From the NCBI GenBank assembly GCA_030348385.1, contig JAUCFP010000006.1:4925501-4989500 (forward strand): 64,000 nt of DNA, written 5' to 3'. Both the position numbers and the translations under genes were made by a program. Source of the DNA: Cytobacillus sp. NJ13 (lineage in GTDB: Bacteria > Bacillota > Bacilli > Bacillales > Cytobacillaceae). Under the pieces are notes generated by a model. It had not been told where the DNA came from, made no database searches, and saw only the letters and a program-made list of their open reading frames with translations. Shown one piece after another: positions 8,811 to 19,152 of the stretch; positions within the stretch are counted from its first letter, which is position 1, and the number at the start of each line of letters is the position of its first letter.

Positions 8811-10232
8811 TTGGCACAAGAATATGATTTGGTGATTTTAGGTGGAGGCACAGGCGGTTATGTAGCAGCCATCCGTGCTTCACAGCTTGGTTTAAAAACG
8901 GCAATCGTTGAAAAAGGAAAACTTGGAGGGACTTGCCTTCACAAAGGCTGCATACCAAGCAAGGCTTTATTAAGAAGTGCTGAAGTGTTTGCTACCGCTA
9001 AGCACAGTGAAGATTTTGGCGTAATGACAAGTGATGTATCCATCAATTTCAGTAAGGTACAGGAAAGAAAAAATAAAATCGTTGATCAGCTTCATAAAGG
9101 TGTTCAGCACTTGATGAAGCAAGGCAAGATTGATGTTTTTGAAGGCACAGGCCGCATTCTTGGACCTTCTATTTTCTCTCCAATGCCAGGGACAATTTCT
9201 GTTGAAATGAACAATGGGGACGAAAATGAAATGCTTATCCCTAAAAATGTTATTGTAGCAACTGGATCACGTCCTCGTACCCTGCCAGGATTGGACATTG
9301 ATGGACAACTTGTAATGACTTCGGATGAGGCTTTAGCTTTGGAAGAAGTGCCAAGCTCCATTATAATTGTTGGCGGCGGAGTCATCGGCATCGAATGGGC
9401 ATCAATGTTATCAGACTTTGGTGCTGATGTAACAGTAATCGAATATGCTGACCGCATTATTCCTACGGAAGATAAAGAAATTTCAAAAGAAATGCAGCGC
9501 CTTATGAAGAAAAAGGGAGTCAAAATTGTAACAGGAGCAAAAGTGCTTCCTGAAACCCTTCAGAAAGGCGAAGGAGTTACGATTTCAGCTGAAGTGAAAG
9601 GATCTCAAGCTGAATTCTCCGCCGAGAAATTGCTTGTTTCTGTGGGTCGTCAGGCAAATACAGAGGGCATTGGCATTGAAAATACTGACATTCAGATTGA
9701 AAAGGGATTTGTTTTAGCAAATGAATACTTCCAGACAAAGGAATCCCATATCTATGCAATTGGTGACGTCATTGGCGGCCTTCAGCTGGCGCATGTTGCT
9801 TCTCATGAAGGCATTGTAGCCGTGGAGCACATTGCCGGCCAGAATCCTTCTCCAATTGACTACAGCCTGGTTTCTAAATGCATTTACAGTTCACCTGAAG
9901 CGGCAAGCGTAGGATTAACAGAGGATGAAGCTAAAGAAAAAGGCCATAATGTCAAAACGGGCAAGTTCTCATTCCGGGCAATCGGAAAGGCACTCGTATT
10001 TGGTGAATCCGACGGCTTTGTCAAAATTGTGGCAGATAAGGATACCGATGATATCCTGGGTGTCCATATGATAGGCCCGCACGTAACAGACATGATTTCA
10101 GAAGCAGGCCTTGCTCGTGTTCTTGATGCAACTCCATGGGAAGTAGCACATACCATCCACCCTCATCCAACTTTATCTGAAGCAATCGGTGAAGCTGCCC
10201 TTGCAGTTGATGGAAAAGCTATCCACGGATAA
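8811..10232 (+). CDS. lpdV: dihydrolipoamide dehydrogenase (E3) of the BCKDH complex
   Basis: FAD enzyme that reoxidises dihydrolipoyl groups on E2 with NAD. It has 473 residues. The N-terminal FAD-binding motif is VILGGGTGGYVAA; the redox-active disulfide lies in GGTCLHKGCIPSKAL; a second dinucleotide motif IIVGGGVIGIEWAS is near residue 185; the C-terminal dimer interface carries the catalytic HPHPTLSEA. The TTG start at 8811 has GGGGGAAGC upstream. It is placed inside the bkd operon, so it serves this complex in preference to pyruvate dehydrogenase. Confidence 0.96.
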   Translation: MAQEYDLVILGGGTGGYVAAIRASQLGLKTAIVEKGKLGGTCLHKGCIPSKALLRSAEVFATAKHSEDFGVMTSDVSINFSKVQERKNKIVDQLHKGVQHLMKQGKIDVFEGTGRILGPSIFSPMPGTISVEMNNGDENEMLIPKNVIVATGSRPRTLPGLDIDGQLVMTSDEALALEEVPSSIIIVGGGVIGIEWASMLSDFGADVTVIEYADRIIPTEDKEISKEMQRLMKKKGVKIVTGAKVLPETLQKGEGVTISAEVKGSQAEFSAEKLLVSVGRQANTEGIGIENTDIQIEKGFVLANEYFQTKESHIYAIGDVIGGLQLAHVASHEGIVAVEHIAGQNPSPIDYSLVSKCIYSSPEAASVGLTEDEAKEKGHNVKTGKFSFRAIGKALVFGESDGFVKIVADKDTDDILGVHMIGPHVTDMISEAGLARVLDATPWEVAHTIHPHPTLSEAIGEAALAVDGKAIHG

Positions 10233-10311
10233 AGTTCCAATGAATAAATAGAAAAAGTCCAGGCTCACTATTAGAGCCCGGAGATACATATTAGCTTAGG
10301 AGGTTGTATAA

Positions 10312-11307
10312 ATGGCTGAAAACCGTCATAAAGATTTAGGTTTAAGTGATGAAAAAGTTCTTGAAATTTATGAAACGATGCTATTAGCCCGACGTCTTGA
10401 TGAGCGCATGTGGCTTTTAAACCGTGCTGGGAAAATTCCGTTCGTTATTTCATGTCAGGGGCAGGAAGCTGCGCAGGTTGGTGCTGCATTTGCACTTGAC
10501 CGCGATAAGGACTATGTCCTTCCTTACTATCGTGACATGGGTGTCGTTCTTACATTCGGGATGACTGCAAAGGAATTAATGCTGTCCGGGTTTGCTAAGG
10601 CTGAAGATCCAAACTCAGGCGGACGCCAAATGCCTGGACATTTCGGCCAAAAGAAGAACCGTATCGTTACAGGATCTTCTCCGGTTACTACACAGGTTCC
10701 ACATGCTGTTGGGGTCGCTCTTGCAGGAAAGCTTGAAGGTAAAGATCTCGTGACTTTTGTTACATTTGGTGAAGGTTCTTCAAACCAGGGAGACTTCCAT
10801 GAAGGCGCAAACTTTGCCGGAGTTCATAAGCTTCCTGTAATCTTTATGTGTGAAAATAATAAATATGCAATTTCTGTTCCGATTGAAAAGCAGCTTGCGT
10901 GCGAAAACGTTTCTGACAGAGCTATCGGCTATGGCATGCCGGGTATAACAGTTGATGGAAACGATCCGCTTGAAGTTTATAAGGCTGTAAAAGAAGCAGC
11001 GGACAGAGGGCGCCGCGGAGAAGGGCCAACATTGGTCGAAACCATTTCATACCGTTTAACTCCTCACTCATCTGATGATGATGACCGAAGCTATCGTGCT
11101 CCTGATGAAGTAGCTGAAGCCAAAACAAAAGATCCAATCATCACATTTGGCGCATATTTGAAAGAAAATGGCGTAATGGATGATGCTCTTGAAAAGGAAA
11201 TTAATGATCGGGTTATGAAACTTGTTAACGAAGCAACTGACTATGCTGAAAACGCTCCATATGCAGAAGCGGAATCTGCTTTAAAGCATGTTTATGCTGA
11301 ACAGTAA
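10312..11307 (+). CDS. bkdAA: branched-chain 2-oxoacid dehydrogenase E1 alpha
   Basis: Thiamine-diphosphate-dependent decarboxylase subunit (331 residues). The ThDP motif begins at GEGSSNQGDFHEG and continues to MCENNKYAISVP, and SYRLTPHSSDDD carries the phosphorylation-loop equivalent. AGGAGGTTG precedes the ATG. A small hairpin (GGCTC/GAGCC, 10262-10278) lies in the 79-base spacer after lpdV and may set E3 to E1 stoichiometry; that is inference. It lies 12 bases before bkdAB. Confidence 0.96.
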   Translation: MAENRHKDLGLSDEKVLEIYETMLLARRLDERMWLLNRAGKIPFVISCQGQEAAQVGAAFALDRDKDYVLPYYRDMGVVLTFGMTAKELMLSGFAKAEDPNSGGRQMPGHFGQKKNRIVTGSSPVTTQVPHAVGVALAGKLEGKDLVTFVTFGEGSSNQGDFHEGANFAGVHKLPVIFMCENNKYAISVPIEKQLACENVSDRAIGYGMPGITVDGNDPLEVYKAVKEAADRGRRGEGPTLVETISYRLTPHSSDDDDRSYRAPDEVAEAKTKDPIITFGAYLKENGVMDDALEKEINDRVMKLVNEATDYAENAPYAEAESALKHVYAEQ

Positions 11308-11319
11308 GGGGGAGAGAAG

Positions 11320-12303
11320 ATGGCTGTAATTTCTTATATCGATGCGGTAACAATGGCAATCCGCGAGGAAATGGAAAGAGATCCAAAGGTATTTGTTTTA
11401 GGTGAAGACGTAGGTTTAAAAGGCGGCGTATTTAAAGCTACACAAGGACTATATGAAAAATTTGGCGAAGACCGGGTAATTGATACTCCTCTTGCTGAAT
11501 CAGCAATCGCTGGGGTAGGAATTGGTGCGGCTATGTATGGAATGCGACCGATTGCTGAAATGCAATTTGCCGACTTTATTATGCCGGCTGTTAACCAGAT
11601 TATTTCAGAAGCAGCACGCATCCGCTACCGTTCCAACAATGATTGGAGCTGCCCGATTGTTGTTCGTGCACCATATGGCGGAGGTGTTCATGGAGCTTTA
11701 TATCACTCCCAATCTGTTGAAGCAGTCTTTGCGAATCAGCCGGGATTAAAAATTGTTATGCCTTCGACACCTTATGATGTTAAGGGATTATTGAAAGCTG
11801 CAATCCGTGATGAGGATCCTGTACTGTTTTTTGAACATAAGCGTGCTTATCGCCTGATTAAAGGTGAGGTTCCTGATGATGATTATGTACTGCCAATCGG
11901 AAAAGCGGATGTAAAGCGCGAGGGTGAAGATATCACTGTCATCACTTATGGTCTGTGCGTTCATTTCGCTCTTCAGGCTGCTGAGAGACTTGCGAAAGAC
12001 GGCATTTCGGCACATATTCTTGATTTGAGAACGGTTTATCCACTTGATAAAGAAGCAATTATCGAAGCTGCTTCAAAAACAGGAAAGGTTCTTCTTCTAA
12101 CTGAAGATAATAAAGAAGGCAGCATCATGGGTGAAGTTTCTGCCATTATTGCGGAACATTGTCTGTTTGAACTTGATGCACCTATCAAACGCCTTGCCGG
12201 TCCTGATGTGCCAGCAATGCCTTACGCCCCGACTATGGAAAAATACTTTATGGTTAATCCTGATAAAGTAGAAAAAGCAATGCGTGAATTGGCTGAATTT
12301 TAA
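11320..12303 (+). CDS. bkdAB: branched-chain 2-oxoacid dehydrogenase E1 beta
   Basis: Second E1 subunit (327 residues), transketolase-type pyrimidine-binding domain then C-terminal transketolase domain. Conserved segments include VFVLGEDVGLKGGVFKAT near the N-terminus, DTPLAESAIAGVGIGAA, and VVRAPYGGGVHGALYHSQS with histidines near the active site. GGGGGAGAGAAG lies directly before the ATG. It follows E1 alpha by 12 bases, as expected for tightly coupled subunits. Confidence 0.96.
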   Translation: MAVISYIDAVTMAIREEMERDPKVFVLGEDVGLKGGVFKATQGLYEKFGEDRVIDTPLAESAIAGVGIGAAMYGMRPIAEMQFADFIMPAVNQIISEAARIRYRSNNDWSCPIVVRAPYGGGVHGALYHSQSVEAVFANQPGLKIVMPSTPYDVKGLLKAAIRDEDPVLFFEHKRAYRLIKGEVPDDDYVLPIGKADVKREGEDITVITYGLCVHFALQAAERLAKDGISAHILDLRTVYPLDKEAIIEAASKTGKVLLLTEDNKEGSIMGEVSAIIAEHCLFELDAPIKRLAGPDVPAMPYAPTMEKYFMVNPDKVEKAMRELAEF

Positions 12304-12335
12304 TAACTGGATTTTAGTTAATAAAAATGGAAAGC

Positions 12336-12410
12336 GCAGCTGGTGAAGCTCTCCGGCTGGAATTCATTCCGGCTCAGCTGCATCAGCTGCATGACCCGCA
12401 AAATGCGGGC
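12336..12410 (+). other. structured spacer between bkdAB and bkdB
   Basis: GCAGCTG (12336-12342) pairs with CAGCTGC (12375-12381) around an inner GGAAT/ATTCC hairpin. A second small hairpin CCCGC-AAAAT-GCGGG (12395-12409) follows just before the bkdB ribosome-binding site. No T-run is present. It may tune E2 translation or mRNA stability. Confidence 0.45.
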
Positions 12411-12430
12411 AGCTAGAAGGAGGTTACCCA

Positions 12431-13762
12431 ATGGCTATTGAGCAAATTAAAATGCCCCAGCTGGGGGAAAGTGTTACTGAAGGGACAATCAGCAAATGGC
12501 TGGTTTCCGTTGGAGATAAAGTAAATAAATATGACCCGCTTGCTGAAGTAATGACTGACAAAGTAAATGCTGAGGTACCATCTTCATTCACTGGTGTAAT
12601 TAAAGAACTGATTGCCGAAGAAGGCGAAACATATGAAGTTGGCCAGGTTATCCTGACAATCGAAACAGATGGCGGCGGTGAAGCAGCTCCGGCAGCTCCA
12701 TCCGAAAATCCTAAGTCGGAAGAAAAAGCACCTTCTGCACCAGCAGCGGCGGCAGCTTCCGCACCAGCAGCACCTGCTAAATCAGCGGCGCCAAATGGAG
12801 TCCGCTATTCACCTGCAGTTCTAAAACTTTCTCAAGAGCATGGCATTGACTTAAATCAAGTAACAGGTTCTGGCGGCGGCGGACGCATTACACGCAAAGA
12901 CCTTTTGAAAATCATTGAGTCCGGAGATATTCCGACAGCTGCAGCAGCTGCGGCTGCACCGGAAAAGACAGAAGCTCCAGCACCAGCACCGTCTTCAGCA
13001 CCGTCCCAGCCTGCAGCACCTAAACAGGCAGCGCCTGCACCTAATGTTCCAATTATGCCGGGTGATGTTGAAATCCCTGTCACTGGAGTGCGTAAAGCGA
13101 TTGCTGCCAATATGCTCCGCAGCAAACATGAAGCACCTCATGCCTGGACAATGATGGAAGTGGATGTTACAAATCTTGTTGAATACCGCAACAGCATCAA
13201 AGGTGAGTTTAAGCAAAAAGAAGGCTTCAACCTTACATTCTTTGCTTTCTTTGTAAAAGCAGTTGCACAGGCCCTTAAGGAATTCCCGCAGATTAATTCA
13301 ATGTGGGCAGGAGATAAGATTATCCAGAAGAAGGATATCAACATCTCCATTGCAGTTGCAACAGATGATGCGTTATTCGTTCCAGTCATCAAAGCAGCTG
13401 ATGAAAAAACGATTAAGGGTATTGCCCGTGAAATCAATGATCTTGCATTAAAAGTACGTACAGGCAAATTGACTTCCGCTGAAATGCAGGGTGGAACTTT
13501 CACTGTAAATAATACCGGTTCATTCGGTTCTGTCCAGTCAATGGGGATTATCAATTATCCTCAGGCTGCAATTCTTCAGGTTGAATCCATTGTGAAGCGT
13601 CCTGTTGTAATGAACAATGGCATGATTGCTGTCCGTGATATGGTTAACCTTTGTATGTCACTAGATCACCGTGTGCTTGACGGCCTGGTATGCGGACGCT
13701 TCCTGCAGCGCGTGAAAGAAATTCTTGAGAACACATCTAAAGAAAATACAACTATTTATTAA
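12431..13762 (+). CDS. bkdB: branched-chain 2-oxoacid dehydrogenase E2 (lipoyl acyltransferase)
   Basis: Core of the BCKDH complex (443 residues). The lipoyl domain has the lipoylated Lys44 in VMTDKVNAEVPS. An Ala/Pro linker follows, then the peripheral-subunit-binding domain (about 120-155, GVRYSPAVLKLSQEHGID) and a second Ala/Pro linker. The C-terminal catalytic domain ends with the acyltransferase motif SLDHRVLDG (active-site His). AGAAGGAGG precedes the ATG. It is the last gene of the operon and is followed at once by a strong terminator. Confidence 0.97.
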   Translation: MAIEQIKMPQLGESVTEGTISKWLVSVGDKVNKYDPLAEVMTDKVNAEVPSSFTGVIKELIAEEGETYEVGQVILTIETDGGGEAAPAAPSENPKSEEKAPSAPAAAAASAPAAPAKSAAPNGVRYSPAVLKLSQEHGIDLNQVTGSGGGGRITRKDLLKIIESGDIPTAAAAAAAPEKTEAPAPAPSSAPSQPAAPKQAAPAPNVPIMPGDVEIPVTGVRKAIAANMLRSKHEAPHAWTMMEVDVTNLVEYRNSIKGEFKQKEGFNLTFFAFFVKAVAQALKEFPQINSMWAGDKIIQKKDINISIAVATDDALFVPVIKAADEKTIKGIAREINDLALKVRTGKLTSAEMQGGTFTVNNTGSFGSVQSMGIINYPQAAILQVESIVKRPVVMNNGMIAVRDMVNLCMSLDHRVLDGLVCGRFLQRVKEILENTSKENTTIY

Positions 13763-13774
13763 GGTGTAAAATTG

Positions 13775-13806
13775 CCGCTGCCCTGCTTTGGGGCAGCGGT
13801 TTCTTA
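13775..13806 (+). terminator. terminator of the bkd operon
   Basis: Perfect 9-bp stem CCGCTGCCC/GGGCAGCGG with a 7-base loop, followed by TTTCTTATT. Confidence 0.9.
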
Positions 13807-13880
13807 TTGTTCATTGCTTGTTTCTCTTTTGTATACTAAAATAGGTATATGGAGAATTTAGAATTTTATTATAATTTTCT

Positions 13881-13955
13881 TGCGGCATTGTTTCATATAA
13901 GAAACGGGTCCGCTGCCGCATGAGGGGAGGGAACGCTGTCAGCTACAAGGACAGC
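13881..13955 (+). promoter_or_regulatory. structured 5' leader of mutA with SD inside a hairpin
   Basis: TGCGGCA (13881-13887) pairs with TGCCGCA (13914-13920) around an inner GTTTC/GAAAC hairpin. A second hairpin GCTGTC (13935-13940)/GACAGC (13950-13955) contains the best-spaced Shine-Dalgarno AGGA (13948-13951) in its 3' half. A stronger-looking GAGGGGAGGG lies about 30 bases before the start, too far for direct use. Control of mutA translation is possible. The leader is too short for a classical cobalamin riboswitch. Confidence 0.4.
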
Positions 13956-13960
13956 AAATT

Positions 13961-15823
13961 ATGTCATTAAAGAAAATGATTGAAGAAAAATTCCCGCAGC
14001 AGTCAATTGATGAATGGGAACAAAGTGCGGAAAAAGCTCTTAAAGGAAAATCCATTGAATCATTATCACGAAATACATATGAAAACATAAAATTGAAACC
14101 GCTTTATTCTAAAGAAGACCTGACAACAGGTGCATTATCACAGTATCCAGGTGCAGAAGATTTCAGAAGAGGTTCATATGCTGCCGGCTACCTGTCAGAA
14201 GAATGGAAAGTTGCACAGAAAATTAATGCATCATCTTCTGAAGAGCTGGCAGATAAACTCTTTGCCGCCACAAATAAAGGGCAGACAGCGCTAGCTTTCG
14301 AACCTGAACAGTTAAAAAATCCAGAGAAGATAAGCGTGGCTGTTGGGGAACTCTATGAAATATATCCTTTCAGTGTGGATGCAGGACCAAATCAGCACTT
14401 ATTAATAGCAGGGCTTGGTGCAGTAAAAGAAAGAGAAAAAGTCTCTGGATATATTGCCGCTGACCCGCTTGCTATTGCTGCTGCAGATTCATTGAACGAC
14501 CGCTCAATCGATGAGCTATATGAAAATTTGAATGAAACGGTGAGTGTGGCAGCTGAAAATCTGCCCAGCCTGAAAACAATCATGGTAAATTCTGTGGTCT
14601 ATCATAATGGCGGCGCGAATGCTGTCCAGGAACTTGCTTTTTCACTTGGAGCAGGGGTAAATCACCTGCAATATTTTCTTGAAAAAGGCAAAAGCACCGA
14701 AGAAATGCTATCCAAAATGGTATTTAAGTTTGCTGTTGGCTCAAACTTTTTTATGGAAATCGCCAAGCTGCGTGCCGCAAGGGTTTTATGGGGCAAAGTG
14801 GCAGAAGCATACGGAGCTGAGAGTGACAGTAAAAAAATGGTCATTTCAGCAGAGACGTCCTTTTTTACAAAGTCAGCCTATGATTCCTATGTGAATATGC
14901 TGAGAGCAGGAAATGAAGCGTTCGCAGCAGTTTTGGGAGGAGTCCAATACCTTCATGTCAGTCCATATAATGACCTGGAAGGATCTCAATCTCCTTTTTC
15001 AGAACGAATTGCCCGCAATACTCAGCTCATTTTAATGGAAGAGGCGCATTTACTGAAGGTCTCTGATCCAGCAGGCGGCTCATGGTATATTGAGCATCTG
15101 ACAAACGAACTGATTTCTAAATCCTGGGAGCTTTTCCTGGAGATAGAAGAGCAGGGAGGAATGGCGGATGCCCTTCAAACAGGATGGGTTCAGGATCAGA
15201 TTTCCCAGGTTCTTGAAAAGAAGAAGAAAGATGTTCATACAAGAAAACGAAGTATCATCGGAACAAATATATATGCAAATCCTGATGAAAAGCCGCTTCA
15301 GGCAGATATGGAAATCGTCCAGAACAGCAGGAGAGATCTCAAGCCTATCCCGCAGGTTCGTCTTTCTGAGTCCTTCGAAGGTTTGCGGAGTTTATCAGAA
15401 AGATTAAAGGGAAAGGGCATTCGTCCTGAAGCAGGTCTTATCTGTCTGGGAGCATTGAAAGACCATAAGGCGCGTGCTGATTTTATTTCAGGCTTCCTGG
15501 CTCCCGGCGGGGTTGAAGCAGTTAAAAGCGGTTCTGTATATAATCCTGAAGATGCTGAAGCGTTTATTCAAAAAACAAATTGCAGGCATTATTTTATTTG
15601 CGGATCAAATGAACAATACGAAAGTACGGCTGTACCTTTAATTAAACAATTGAAAGAAGCTTTCCCGTCAGCTGCAATCTATTTAGCCGGCCTTCCCGAA
15701 GATAGGAAGAAGGATGAATATAAGAACGCATGCATCAGCGGATACATTCATGTAAAAAGCGATTGCTATGAAACTCTCTTAAATATGCTTAACGAGATGG
15801 AGGCGGCAAGCAATGGCCAATAA
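13961..15823 (+). CDS. mutA: methylmalonyl-CoA mutase small (beta) subunit
   Basis: Non-catalytic partner of the B12-dependent mutase that interconverts methylmalonyl-CoA and succinyl-CoA. The 620 residues carry a TIM-barrel-like mutase domain, then a C-terminal domain in which the B12 ligand motif DxHxxG is degenerate ([12 protein letters not shown] replaces the [11 protein letters not shown] of MutB), as is usual for this subunit. The ATG at 13961 is set by homology to the family start and by AGGA 9 bases upstream. It overlaps mutB by 11 bases. Confidence 0.93.
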   Translation: MSLKKMIEEKFPQQSIDEWEQSAEKALKGKSIESLSRNTYENIKLKPLYSKEDLTTGALSQYPGAEDFRRGSYAAGYLSEEWKVAQKINASSSEELADKLFAATNKGQTALAFEPEQLKNPEKISVAVGELYEIYPFSVDAGPNQHLLIAGLGAVKEREKVSGYIAADPLAIAAADSLNDRSIDELYENLNETVSVAAENLPSLKTIMVNSVVYHNGGANAVQELAFSLGAGVNHLQYFLEKGKSTEEMLSKMVFKFAVGSNFFMEIAKLRAARVLWGKVAEAYGAESDSKKMVISAETSFFTKSAYDSYVNMLRAGNEAFAAVLGGVQYLHVSPYNDLEGSQSPFSERIARNTQLILMEEAHLLKVSDPAGGSWYIEHLTNELISKSWELFLEIEEQGGMADALQTGWVQDQISQVLEKKKKDVHTRKRSIIGTNIYANPDEKPLQADMEIVQNSRRDLKPIPQVRLSESFEGLRSLSERLKGKGIRPEAGLICLGALKDHKARADFISGFLAPGGVEAVKSGSVYNPEDAEAFIQKTNCRHYFICGSNEQYESTAVPLIKQLKEAFPSAAIYLAGLPEDRKKDEYKNACISGYIHVKSDCYETLLNMLNEMEAASNGQ

Positions 15824-18005
15824 ACCTGATTTTAAAAGCCTTGATATTCTTGAAGCAAAACAATCAGCAAAAAATGACTGGAAAAGAAAAGCGGAGGAAG
15901 AAATCAATTCATCCATTGATCATCTTCTCTTTGAAACAAATGAGCAAATAAAAGTAAAGCCTCTGTACACAGATGAAGACCTTAAAGACATGGAGCACCT
16001 AAACGATAAGCCGGGGCTTCCTCCATATACAAGGGGACCATATTCAACCATGTATGTGAACAGGCCATGGACTGTCCGACAATATGCTGGTTTTTCTACA
16101 GCAGAGGAAAGTAATGCTTTTTACCGGCGCAATCTTGCAATGGGGCAAAAGGGCTTATCAGTCGCTTTCGATCTTGCTACTCATAGAGGCTATGATTCAG
16201 ATCATCCAAGAGTCGAGGGAGACGTCGGGAAAGCTGGCGTGGCCATTGATTCCATCCTGGATATGAAGACGCTGTTTGATGGGATACCATTAGATCAAAT
16301 GTCTGTATCCATGACGATGAATGGAGCGGTATTGCCTGTCATGGCTTTTTACATTGTTACAGCGGAAGAGCAGGGAGTAAGCCAGGAGAAACTTTCGGGA
16401 ACGATCCAGAATGATATTTTAAAAGAATATATGGTGCGCAACACATATATATACCCTCCGGAAATGTCCATGAAAATCATTGCCGATATATTTGAATATA
16501 CATCAAAATACATGCCGAAGTTCAATAGCATCAGCATTTCAGGCTATCATATGCAGGAAGCGGGAGCTCCTGCTGATATTGAACTTGCCTATACGCTCGC
16601 AGATGGCCTCGAATATGTAAGGACTGGACTTAAAGCTGGAATCGATATCGATTCCTTTGCACCGAGGCTCTCGTTTTTCTGGGCCATCGGCATGAACTAC
16701 TTTATGGAAGTGGCAAAAATGAGGGCAGCCCGCTACATTTGGGCAAAAATGATGAAGACATTCGAACCTCGGAATCCAAAATCAATGGCGCTTAGAACGC
16801 ATTCTCAAACCTCTGGCTGGAGTTTAACCGAGCAGGATCCATTCAATAATGTAACAAGAACGCTTATTGAGGCGCATGCGGCAGCGATGGGACATACACA
16901 ATCCCTTCATACGAATGCACTGGATGAAGCCATCGCATTGCCGACAGATTTTTCTGCCCGCATAGCGAGAAATACCCAGCTGTACCTGCAGGAGGAGACC
17001 GGGGTCACGAATGTAATCGATCCATGGGGCGGCTCTTATTATGTAGAAGCTTTAACAGATCAATTAATAAAGCGCGCCTGGGAGCATATTGAAGAAATCG
17101 AAAATCTTGGCGGAATGGCAAAGGCAATTGAAACAGGATTGCCAAAAATGAGAATCGAAGAAGCGGCTGCCAGAAGACAGGCACAAATTGATTCCGGAAA
17201 AGAAACCATTATTGGTGTGAATAAGTACCGGCTGGAAAAAGAAGAGCCGATTGATATCCTGGATATTGATAACACAGCTGTCCGTTTAAAGCAGATCGAA
17301 AAGCTGGAGCAGTTAAAGGCTTCACGTGATAATGAGAAAGTTGCGGAAGCCTTGGAAGCTATTACTAGAGCTGCAGATACAGGGGAAGGCAATCTTCTTG
17401 AGCTTGCAGTAAATGCAGCGAGGGTGAGAGCCACTCTCGGTGAAATTTCTGAAGCGATTGAAAAAGTGGCCAATCGCCATAAAGCGATTATCCGTTCTAT
17501 CAGCGGTGTGTACAGTTCTGCTTTTTCCAACGAAGAAGAAATTGCAGAAGTAAAACAGATGACAGATGAATTTCTTGAAAATGAGGGAAGGAGACCGCGG
17601 ATTCTGATTGCCAAGATGGGGCAGGATGGACATGACAGGGGAGCAAAAGTCATTTCAACCGCCTTTGCCGATCTCGGCTTTGATGTGGATATAGGCCCGC
17701 TTTTCCAGACACCGGAAGAAACAGCCATGCAGGCTGTGGAAAATGACGTTCATGTCATTGGAATCAGCTCACTTGCTGCCGGCCATAAGACCCTTCTGCC
17801 ACAGCTCGTTGCTGAACTGAAAAAATTGGACAGAGAAGATATTATTGTCGTCATTGGCGGGGTTATTCCGGCACAGGATTATCAGTATTTATATGAGCAT
17901 GGTGCTTCTGCCATTTTTGGCCCGGGCACCGTCATTCCAGTGGCAGCCCAAAAAGTCATCAGGGAGATATACAGCCGTCTCGGGTATGAGGAAGTGACCC
18001 AGTAA
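15813..18005 (+). CDS. mutB: methylmalonyl-CoA mutase large (alpha) catalytic subunit
   Basis: Adenosylcobalamin-dependent catalytic subunit, 730 residues, the usual length. The substrate-binding barrel includes [23 protein letters not shown] near the N-terminus and [17 protein letters not shown]. The C-terminal B12-binding domain (about 595-730) has the axial His in [11 protein letters not shown] near residue 607 and the later IGGVIPAQD segment. GGAGGCGGCAAGC precedes the ATG, which lies inside the end of mutA. The stop codon touches the meaB start, so translation is likely coupled. Confidence 0.97.
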   Translation: MANKPDFKSLDILEAKQSAKNDWKRKAEEEINSSIDHLLFETNEQIKVKPLYTDEDLKDMEHLNDKPGLPPYTRGPYSTMYVNRPWTVRQYAGFSTAEESNAFYRRNLAMGQKGLSVAFDLATHRGYDSDHPRVEGDVGKAGVAIDSILDMKTLFDGIPLDQMSVSMTMNGAVLPVMAFYIVTAEEQGVSQEKLSGTIQNDILKEYMVRNTYIYPPEMSMKIIADIFEYTSKYMPKFNSISISGYHMQEAGAPADIELAYTLADGLEYVRTGLKAGIDIDSFAPRLSFFWAIGMNYFMEVAKMRAARYIWAKMMKTFEPRNPKSMALRTHSQTSGWSLTEQDPFNNVTRTLIEAHAAAMGHTQSLHTNALDEAIALPTDFSARIARNTQLYLQEETGVTNVIDPWGGSYYVEALTDQLIKRAWEHIEEIENLGGMAKAIETGLPKMRIEEAAARRQAQIDSGKETIIGVNKYRLEKEEPIDILDIDNTAVRLKQIEKLEQLKASRDNEKVAEALEAITRAADTGEGNLLELAVNAARVRATLGEISEAIEKVANRHKAIIRSISGVYSSAFSNEEEIAEVKQMTDEFLENEGRRPRILIAKMGQDGHDRGAKVISTAFADLGFDVDIGPLFQTPEETAMQAVENDVHVIGISSLAAGHKTLLPQLVAELKKLDREDIIVVIGGVIPAQDYQYLYEHGASAIFGPGTVIPVAAQKVIREIYSRLGYEEVTQ

Positions 18006-19124
18006 ATGACTGAGGATAAGAAACCGGAATGGTTTGATGAAGAAAAGGCAGATAATTTTACAAGCATTGTGCGCGGTGGGGTGGATACAGGTGAGCCTAA
18101 GCTGAAATTTGAGAAAAAAGGCAGGTTTCAAAAAAAATCTGCCTCCCTGCCTGATCTTAACGTTCTTGAAGAAGGCATTTTGAAAGGCAGCAGAGGTGTG
18201 CTTGCCAGAGCGATCACTCTGATTGAAAGTAACGCAGAACATCATTTTCGCCATGCACAGGAAATCCTGCACAAACTTTTGCCCCATTCAGGACAATCGC
18301 TTAGGATTGGGATAACCGGAGTGCCGGGAGCAGGAAAGAGCACATTCATTGAATCTTTTGGGACATACCTATGTGATGCAGGATTAAAAGTAGCTGTGCT
18401 TGCCGTTGATCCGAGCTCCAGCTTGAGCGGCGGCAGCATCCTTGGCGATAAAACGAGAATGGAGCAGCTCTCCAGAAACCCAAGTGCATTCATAAGACCT
18501 TCCCCTTCAGCAGGGAAACTGGGGGGAGTCCACCGGAAAACAAGAGAAACCATGCTCCTGTGTGAGGCGGCAGGCTTTGATGTCATTCTGGTTGAAACAG
18601 TCGGCGTGGGACAAAGTGAAGTCATTGTCAGGGACATGGTGGACTTTTTTATGCTTTTAACGCTGACAGGGGCAGGCGATGAATTGCAGGGAATGAAAAA
18701 AGGCATTATGGAACTGGCTGATGCAGTAATTGTCAACAAAGCCGATGGAAGCAATAAAAAATTGGCCGAGAAAACAAAAGCGGAGTATAACCGTATTCTT
18801 CACTTTCTCCAGCCTGCTACAAAGGGATGGCAAACCAGAGCCTATACCTGCTCCTCTGTTTTGAATCAGGGCATCCCTGAGATATGGAAAGTGATCAAAA
18901 CGTTTGAAGATACTGCAAAAGCCTCAGGTGTATTTGAGGAAAGAAGAAGACTCCAGACAAAACAATGGATCCATTCCATGATCCTGGATCAGCTTCAATT
19001 CAGCTTTTTTTATCATCCTGCTGTAAAACCGCTCCTTCCGAAAATCGAAAACGAGGTCATCGCAGGAAACAGGACGGTTACATCCGCAGTGGAAGAATTG
19101 TTTAATATATATTCGAAAAGATAA
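18006..19124 (+). CDS. meaB: MeaB/ArgK-type GTPase chaperone of methylmalonyl-CoA mutase
   Basis: G3E-family GTPase that gates adenosylcobalamin loading and protects the mutase. The 372 residues carry Walker A GVPGAGKST near residue 103, the switch segment VETVGVGQSEV, and base-recognition VNKADGS. A 50-residue N-terminal extension precedes the conserved domain. The ATG follows the mutB stop codon with no gap and lies downstream of GAGGAAGTGACC; coupling to mutB is implied. The pairing with mutAB argues for MeaB, not the older ArgK (arginine kinase) annotation. Confidence 0.94.
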   Translation: MTEDKKPEWFDEEKADNFTSIVRGGVDTGEPKLKFEKKGRFQKKSASLPDLNVLEEGILKGSRGVLARAITLIESNAEHHFRHAQEILHKLLPHSGQSLRIGITGVPGAGKSTFIESFGTYLCDAGLKVAVLAVDPSSSLSGGSILGDKTRMEQLSRNPSAFIRPSPSAGKLGGVHRKTRETMLLCEAAGFDVILVETVGVGQSEVIVRDMVDFFMLLTLTGAGDELQGMKKGIMELADAVIVNKADGSNKKLAEKTKAEYNRILHFLQPATKGWQTRAYTCSSVLNQGIPEIWKVIKTFEDTAKASGVFEERRRLQTKQWIHSMILDQLQFSFFYHPAVKPLLPKIENEVIAGNRTVTSAVEELFNIYSKR

Positions 19125-19150
19125 AGCTGCCCGCGCCGGGGCAGCTTTTC
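19124..19150 (+). terminator. terminator of mutAB-meaB
   Basis: AGCTGCCC (19125-19132)/GGGCAGCT (19139-19146), followed by TTTTC. Confidence 0.85.
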
Positions 19151-19152
19151 AT

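Noticed and set aside
8164..8958. 264-aa minus-strand ORF
   Set aside because: It lies entirely opposite buk and the start of lpdV, both certain genes. Cys-rich, motif-free translation and no SD.
13881..13960. cobalamin riboswitch before mutA
   Set aside because: The leader is too short and lacks the conserved B12 box; only simple hairpins are present.
17060..17728. 222-aa minus-strand ORF
   Set aside because: Shadow frame of mutB (B12 domain region); Ser/Ala-rich translation with no motif.
18242..18754. 170-aa minus-strand ORF
   Set aside because: Opposite the GTPase domain of meaB; no SD or recognisable domain.
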